Part shown: piece after piece, positions 59,715 through 64,000 of the stretch
How positions within the stretch are numbered: position 1 is the first letter of the stretch
Layout: the number at the start of each line of letters is the position of its first letter
Origin: Streptomyces narbonensis
Lineage (GTDB): Bacteria; Actinomycetota; Actinomycetes; Streptomycetales; Streptomycetaceae
Length of the DNA stretch: 64,000 nucleotides
Direction of reading: 5' to 3'
Assembly: GCF_014649015.1 (NCBI RefSeq)
Contig: NZ_BMSF01000008.1
Span: 62,001 to 126,000, forward strand
Notes under the pieces: generated by a model
Database searches by the model: none
What the model was told of the DNA's origin: nothing
What the model saw: only the letters and a program-made list of their open reading frames with translations
Translations under genes and position numbers: made by a program

Positions 59715-60293
59715 CTACACGGGGCAGGGGCGGTACTCCAAGCTGAGCTCGCGGTCGACGGCGTAGCTCGTACGCATCGAGGCGTCGATGACCTGCTGCC
59801 AGGAGCCGTACTTGGCGTACAGCTGATCGGCGTTCGGGCCGAGGGGGTTGCCGTACTTGACGAGGTTCCGCTCCTCCAGGATGCGGACCTCCTCCGGGGT
59901 CATGCCCGCGCGGGTGATCTCCTTCGCCTGGTTCCGCATGTCGACCAGCTCCCGGGCGATCTCCTCGTCGGTGAAGCCCGCCTCACGCATGTTGGCCTCG
60001 GTGCGGTGCATGTCCTCCAGGAGCCCGTGGTACCGCATGCGCGTCCGCTGGGCCTCGACCTTCTCGTCCATCGGCAGCACCCGGATCCGGCACACGACCG
60101 GGTCCGCGCTGGGACAGGGCTCATCGGCGGAGACCGGCCGCGCGAGCGGGGCGGTGATGATCGACCCGCACGCCTCCGCGGCCGTACCGACGGACGCGCC
60201 GGCGGTACCCAGCAGGGCGACGGCGGCCGCGAAGGGGAGCAGCGCGCGGCGCACGAGGACGGAGGAGGGGCGGGAGAGGAAGGGAAGGTGCAT
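59715..60293 (-). CDS. Secreted hypothetical protein
   Basis: A 192-residue protein. From ATG 60293 it begins MHLPFLSRPSSVLVRRALLPFAAAVALLGTAGASVGTAAEA, a typical Sec signal with cleavage after about residue 40. The mature part is helical and charged (TEANMREAGFTDEEIARELVDMRNQAKEITRAGMTPEEVRILEERNLVKYGNP) and has four to five Cys, suggesting disulphides outside the cell. No family is recognised. An upstream in-frame ATG at 60329 is less likely because it would bury the signal. Confidence 0.7.
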   Translation of the reverse strand: MHLPFLSRPSSVLVRRALLPFAAAVALLGTAGASVGTAAEACGSIITAPLARPVSADEPCPSADPVVCRIRVLPMDEKVEAQRTRMRYHGLLEDMHRTEANMREAGFTDEEIARELVDMRNQAKEITRAGMTPEEVRILEERNLVKYGNPLGPNADQLYAKYGSWQQVIDASMRTSYAVDRELSLEYRPCPV

Positions 60294-60493
60294 GGGCGCC
60301 ACCCTGACGAGGGCGCGACACCCCTTCACGCAGGCGCACCGATGATCACTCCTACGGGGACGAGGGGGCGGTCGCCCGGACGCCCGGTGCTGCTCGACCT
60401 CCTCGACCTCCTCGACCTGAGGGCTACTTGTTGCCGAGGGCCGCTGGGCGGACTCCCGGGAACAACCTCACGACGCCCGGGCCCTCTCCGGCA

Positions 60494-60691
60494 CCTTCTG
60501 GGGGGATCTTCTTCGGCCTCCTCTTCTTCATGCCGCTCCTCGGCGCGGCGGGCGGGGCGCTCGGCGGCAAGATGGCCGACGTCGGCGTCGACCGCGTGAA
60601 CGTCGGCCTCCAGAACGGCCACGCCGAGCTGATCCAGTCCAACCTGGACGGCGAGCAAGAGACCAAGCTGCGCGAAGTCCGCGCGGGCTGA
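60494..60691 (+). pseudogene. Remnant of a DUF1269-type membrane protein gene
   Basis: The reading frame gives SGGIFFGLLFFMPLLGAAGGALGGKMADVGVD, the glycine-zipper core of DUF1269 proteins, joined directly to HAELIQSNLDGEQETKLREVRAG, the usual C-terminal end. The middle of the domain and the N-terminus are missing, so this looks like an internal deletion. No good start codon and ribosome-binding site precede it. Confidence 0.6.
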
Positions 60692-60923
60692 ACCGAGTTC
60701 GCGGTGCAAGGTGGCGGATGGTCCTGGCTACTCCATGGCCGACAGACAGGGCGAGGGAGCTCGGCACCGACTCCGCCGCCAGCCACTTCAACGTCGCCCT
60801 ACGAGGGGCTCGTTCACCGGTTAGAGGGGTCATGCGATAGAGGGACGTTCCTGCGACCACCAGTGTGTAGTGATGCCGATACTTTCTGTGATGACCGATC
60901 AGTCAACCAGACAGGGGTTATCG

Positions 60924-61343
60924 ATGAGGAAGTTGGCGACTGCGGTGGTGGCCGCGGGGCTGTTCTTCGGGGGGATGGGGGTGGCAGTGGCGGAGTCCTG
61001 GAAGTCCGTGCCAAGGACGGCCGCTACCGGGGTTGCCCTCGAATCGGGAGCGTACAAGTGGGAAGACCCCGGAAAGAATCACGGCGCCTTCCATCTGCGG
61101 GGAAGGCTCGCCGACAGGGACATCACCGACGGGAACAACGTGCTTCTGGAGGTCAGGGTCGCCGGGTACAGCTGGAACACATTCAAGGGCGTCCAGAATC
61201 GAACAGTCCCCGTAGACGCTCTGGTCTACGACGGCGCAGCTCGATACACAACTACGGCCCAGTTCAGGGTTTGCCGAGATCGAGGCGCCATCCGCCCTAA
61301 CAACTGTTCAGCGACGAAGGGATACAAGCGCGCCATCCCGTAA
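60924..61343 (+). CDS. Secreted hypothetical protein
   Basis: A 139-residue protein starting MRKLATAVVAAGLFFGGMGVAVAES, a clear Sec signal with cleavage after AVA. The mature domain is beta-rich (GAYKWEDPGKNHGAFHLRGRLADRDITDGNNVLLEVRVAGYSW) with two Cys near the end (FRVCRDRG...NNCSA). It resembles small secreted streptomycete proteins without known role. The in-frame ATG further upstream (60870) would place extra residues before the signal, so 60924 is preferred. Confidence 0.7.
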   Translation: MRKLATAVVAAGLFFGGMGVAVAESWKSVPRTAATGVALESGAYKWEDPGKNHGAFHLRGRLADRDITDGNNVLLEVRVAGYSWNTFKGVQNRTVPVDALVYDGAARYTTTAQFRVCRDRGAIRPNNCSATKGYKRAIP

Positions 61344-61396
61344 CTCGTTAAACAGCATCATCGGAAAAGATCACCCGACTGGGAGCGCATGTATCA

Positions 61397-62071
61397 ATGG
61401 ACGCAATCCTCCGCGCCGAGAGCGTGGATCTGTCTTACGGCTCACATCAAGCCGTAAGCAACGCGGAGTTCATGCTCAAGCGCGGTGAGGTTGCCGCCAT
61501 CATGGGCAGCAGCGGGTCGGGAAAGTCATCGCTGCTGTACTGCCTTGCTGGAGTCCTGCCCCCGACCAACGGGACCGTGACCTTCGACGGGGTGGACCTC
61601 TCAAGCCTCCCCGACGGAGAGCTGAGCGCCCTGCGCCGGACCCGCCTTGGGTTCGTTTTCCAGTACGGGGAGCTACTACCCGAACTAACCGTCGAGGAGA
61701 ACGCAGCGCTCCCTCTTCGGATCGCTGGAATCAGCAAGAAGCATGCCCATGCTATGGCTAGCCAGGTACTGGGACGGCTCGGCATGGGTGATCTATTGCG
61801 GCGCAGGACCTCGAAGCTGTCGGGCGGCCAGAGCCAGCGAGTTGCAGTGGCGCGGGCTCTTGTCCATCGGCCGGACGTGGTCTTCGCAGACGAACCAACT
61901 GGTGCTCTCGACAGCGCTAACGCCTCTGCCGTGCTGGAGGAGTTCTTGCAGCTGGCACGAAGGCAGAAGACGGCCGTGGTCATCGTCACGCACGATGTCG
62001 ACGTGGCATCTCGAGCCGATACCCAGTACACAATGTCGGACGGGTTCATCGCCAAGCGGGTGGCGGTGTGA
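61397..62071 (+). CDS. ABC transporter ATP-binding protein (MacB/LolD type)
   Basis: A 224-residue ATPase. Walker A is GSSGSGKSS, the Q-loop is FVFQYGELLPELTVEENA, the signature is LSGGQSQRVAVARALVHRPD, Walker B is VVFADEPTGALDS, and the H-loop is VIVTHDVDVA. It pairs with the FtsX-like permease that follows (GTGA overlap). MacB/LolD-type systems drive mechanotransmission, export or peptide-antibiotic resistance rather than bulk import. Confidence 0.93.
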   Translation: MDAILRAESVDLSYGSHQAVSNAEFMLKRGEVAAIMGSSGSGKSSLLYCLAGVLPPTNGTVTFDGVDLSSLPDGELSALRRTRLGFVFQYGELLPELTVEENAALPLRIAGISKKHAHAMASQVLGRLGMGDLLRRRTSKLSGGQSQRVAVARALVHRPDVVFADEPTGALDSANASAVLEEFLQLARRQKTAVVIVTHDVDVASRADTQYTMSDGFIAKRVAV

Positions 62072-64000
62072 ACACGCTCCTGCTCGGCATGCGTTTGCTT
62101 TGGGGCAGCGGACGTCGGGGACAGGTCCGTTTTCTCTTGATGGCAATCGGATCGGCGGTTGGCGTGGCGTGCCTTGCCTCTGTCCTCACAATCCCATCGA
62201 TCCTCGCCGCTCATGACGCCCGCACGGCTGCCCGTGAACCGAGGCCAGGCACAAGTAACTTCCTTTACCGAGAATTTCGGGATCCGTACGGGTCACAACC
62301 CCTCCATCGCGTCTTCGTCGCACGGACAGGCCCTGGATCCTCTCCGGTACCCCCGGGAGTCGAGAGGCTACCCAGCGCGGGCGAAGCAATCGTCTCCCCG
62401 AAGCTCGCGGAGATTCTGTCTGCCAATCCGCAGACAGCCAGCCTTATCCCAGGCCGATTGACCGGAACGATCACACCGGAGGGATTGGCCGATACCGAGG
62501 ATTTATACGCATACATCGGCACCGCGCCAGCCAATCTGACTGAAGCAGAGCAGCTAGGTAGCTTCGGCACTGGCCGGTCGTGGAGGCAGATCGTCGCCCC
62601 TTCGTCACTCAACGTACTGCGGTTCACCCTCGGGTGCATCGTGCTGCTTCCCCTCGTCATCTTTCTCTCCGTCTGCGCGCGGCTCTCCGGAGAGTCTCGA
62701 GCTCGTCGGCTCGCCGCCCTTCGGCTCGTCGGCCTCAGTGTCAAGGACACATTGCGGGTCAACGCAGGGGAGAGTGTCGTCGCTGCGTTCGTCGGGGCCG
62801 TGCTCGGGGTCGTGGGGTATCTCGGGGTCAACGAGGTCATGGCGCGGGTCGGGTTGCCGGGGCTGCATTGGTATCCGGCCGACGGGCGGCCTGAGGCGTC
62901 GACCATCGCCGTGTGTCTGCTCGGTTGTCCGGCGCTCGCGTGGGTCGTCGGGCAGTTCAGTGCGCGGCGGGCGGCGCTGTCGCCGATCAGTGTCCGGCGG
63001 ACCGGGGAGCGCAAGCCGCCGAGGAAGTACGGGGCTCTGTTGCTGATCCCGGGGCTCGGGGTCATCGGCGGGTACTGCGTGCTCAGTGTGTTGGGCCGGG
63101 ACCCGTCCGGAGGTTCGGCCAGTTCTGTGCTCGTACCCGGAGCCGTGTTGCTGACCGGTGCCGGGCTCGTGTTCGGGCTGGCTCCGATCACTGCGTGGCT
63201 CGCCCGTCGGCTGGCCGGTGTGGCGAAGTCACTGCCGGTGGCGTTGGCCATGCGGCGCAGTGAGGTCGATCCCGGGTCGTCGTTGCGGGTGGTCACCGGG
63301 CTCGTTCTGCTCGTGTTCGGGGCTTCGCTCACGCAGGGGGTGCTGGTCGAGCTGGATCAGGTCAGCCGGCGTACGGCTCCCCTTCAGGAGTACAGGATCG
63401 GCTTGAGTGAGCTGGGGTCGGCCCAGCGCCAGGCATTGGCGAAGGTGCCGGGTGTGCGAACGAGCTTGGTCTCGTACGACTCTTGGGCCACCCAGGCGGA
63501 GAACTACGTGCCGGGAGCCGACCTCGTCGTCGCCACCTGCTCGCAGCTCGCCGCGTCCACAGAGCGGGCCACCGGCTGTGTCGACGGCCGGGTCATGCAG
63601 GTGCGGGACAGCGGCGCCCCAGTCGAGTACGACCCGAAGCCCGGCGAGCGCTTCGCCTTCGAGGTGGAGAACGGCCCCAAGGTCATGATCACCGTGCCGC
63701 GCCAGCGGGTTCAGGTGAAGCCGTACGACATGTCCGTCTTCGACTCGGGCACCCTGCTCGTGCCCCCCTCCCTCGCTCCCCCGAAGCTGGCCGACTCGGC
63801 CGGCACCCTCACGCTCGTCAGTGACGCCGACCCCGCCACCATCAGGGCCGTCCTCGACGGTGTCGGGGCCATTGCTCCCACCGCGTCCGTCGAACCCGTC
63901 GGGATCGTGATCGATTCGCTCGCGCAGCTCACCGTGATTCGGAGTCTGCTCGCCGTCGGGATGGTGCTGGGGCTGGTCATCGGGGTCGCCGCGTTCGTCG
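62068..64000 (+). CDS. FtsX-like permease (partial, runs off window) with TTA codon
   Basis: About 644 residues are visible. It starts MNTLLLGMRLLWGSGRRGQVRFLLMAIGSAVGVACLASVL, with the first membrane helix. A large extracellular part follows, then the FtsX core helices (LRFTLGCIVLLPLVIFLSVCARLSGESRARRLAALRLVGLSVKDTLRVNAGESVVAAFVGAVLGVVGYLG), a second transmembrane set and a second extracellular region. TTA at 62503-62505 (codon 146) makes translation bldA-dependent in Streptomyces. The first 600 bases are noticeably less GC-rich than the rest. Confidence 0.9.
   Translation, partial: MNTLLLGMRLLWGSGRRGQVRFLLMAIGSAVGVACLASVLTIPSILAAHDARTAAREPRPGTSNFLYREFRDPYGSQPLHRVFVARTGPGSSPVPPGVERLPSAGEAIVSPKLAEILSANPQTASLIPGRLTGTITPEGLADTEDLYAYIGTAPANLTEAEQLGSFGTGRSWRQIVAPSSLNVLRFTLGCIVLLPLVIFLSVCARLSGESRARRLAALRLVGLSVKDTLRVNAGESVVAAFVGAVLGVVGYLGVNEVMARVGLPGLHWYPADGRPEASTIAVCLLGCPALAWVVGQFSARRAALSPISVRRTGERKPPRKYGALLLIPGLGVIGGYCVLSVLGRDPSGGSASSVLVPGAVLLTGAGLVFGLAPITAWLARRLAGVAKSLPVALAMRRSEVDPGSSLRVVTGLVLLVFGASLTQGVLVELDQVSRRTAPLQEYRIGLSELGSAQRQALAKVPGVRTSLVSYDSWATQAENYVPGADLVVATCSQLAASTERATGCVDGRVMQVRDSGAPVEYDPKPGERFAFEVENGPKVMITVPRQRVQVKPYDMSVFDSGTLLVPPSLAPPKLADSAGTLTLVSDADPATIRAVLDGVGAIAPTASVEPVGIVIDSLAQLTVIRSLLAVGMVLGLVIGVAAFV

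Overview
This is a high-GC (about 70%) actinobacterial chromosome segment, almost certainly Streptomyces. The evidence is the purine-gene order (purF, purL-purQ-purS, purC, purD), an Lsr2 nucleoid protein, dnaX next to a small SRP RNA, frequent GTG starts, and TTA codons confined to regulatory or accessory genes.

Left core region (1-21.7 kb). It carries the start of purF, a META-domain lipoprotein, a mycothiol-dependent-isomerase-like protein, a SnoaL-like protein, an M23 peptidase and an ArsR-type regulator beside a perfect 20-bp palindrome. These are followed by the overlapping purS-purQ-purL operon, lsr2, two tRNA-Gly genes, an ABC exporter plus two-component system bracketed by identical tRNA-Gly(GCC) copies, purC, a dimethylformamidase-like protein, a large membrane protein, purD, dnaX and the SRP RNA. 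A complete tRNA-Ser(GGA) gene ends the region.

Accessory region (21.7-55.8 kb). The 3' end of tRNA-Ser is repeated at 52.1 kb (54/54 identical) and, with one internal mismatch, at 55.7 kb, so two integrated units lie in tandem. Unit A (about 30.4 kb) has a tyrosine integrase, excisionase, XRE regulator, DnaB/RecA-like replication protein, MobC and an HUH relaxase, but no transfer motor, so it looks like an integrative mobilizable element. Its cargo includes a CoiA-like nuclease, a SpoIIE-type phosphatase, a membrane-anchored Mrr nuclease, a single-chain restriction-modification protein, and a nine-gene island at 36.5-45.8 kb. Unit B (about 3.6 kb) has no integrase and carries a helicase-associated/WYL-like protein and a VapBC module. 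The two units have different flanking repeats.

The 36.5-45.8 kb island is the best candidate for an undescribed system. Seven genes form a tightly coupled leftward operon: two APH-fold kinases, an archaeal-type S-adenosylmethionine synthetase, a histidine phosphatase, a full-length second-type seryl-tRNA synthetase, a GT4-like glycosyltransferase, and a short protein resembling the alanyl-tRNA synthetase catalytic core. Diverging from it are a TTA-containing HTH/TPR regulator and a creatininase-family amidohydrolase. The enzyme mix suggests synthesis of, or immunity to, a small aminoacylated and glycosylated or phosphorylated compound. No product can be named from sequence.

Right region (55.8-64 kb). 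It holds a zinc-finger-like hypothetical protein, a gene remnant, a small conserved beta-barrel-like protein, a TetR regulator with an internal repeat divergent from a glyoxalase-fold protein, two secreted proteins, a decayed DUF1269 gene, and an ABC transporter (ATPase plus FtsX-like permease with a TTA codon) that runs off the window.
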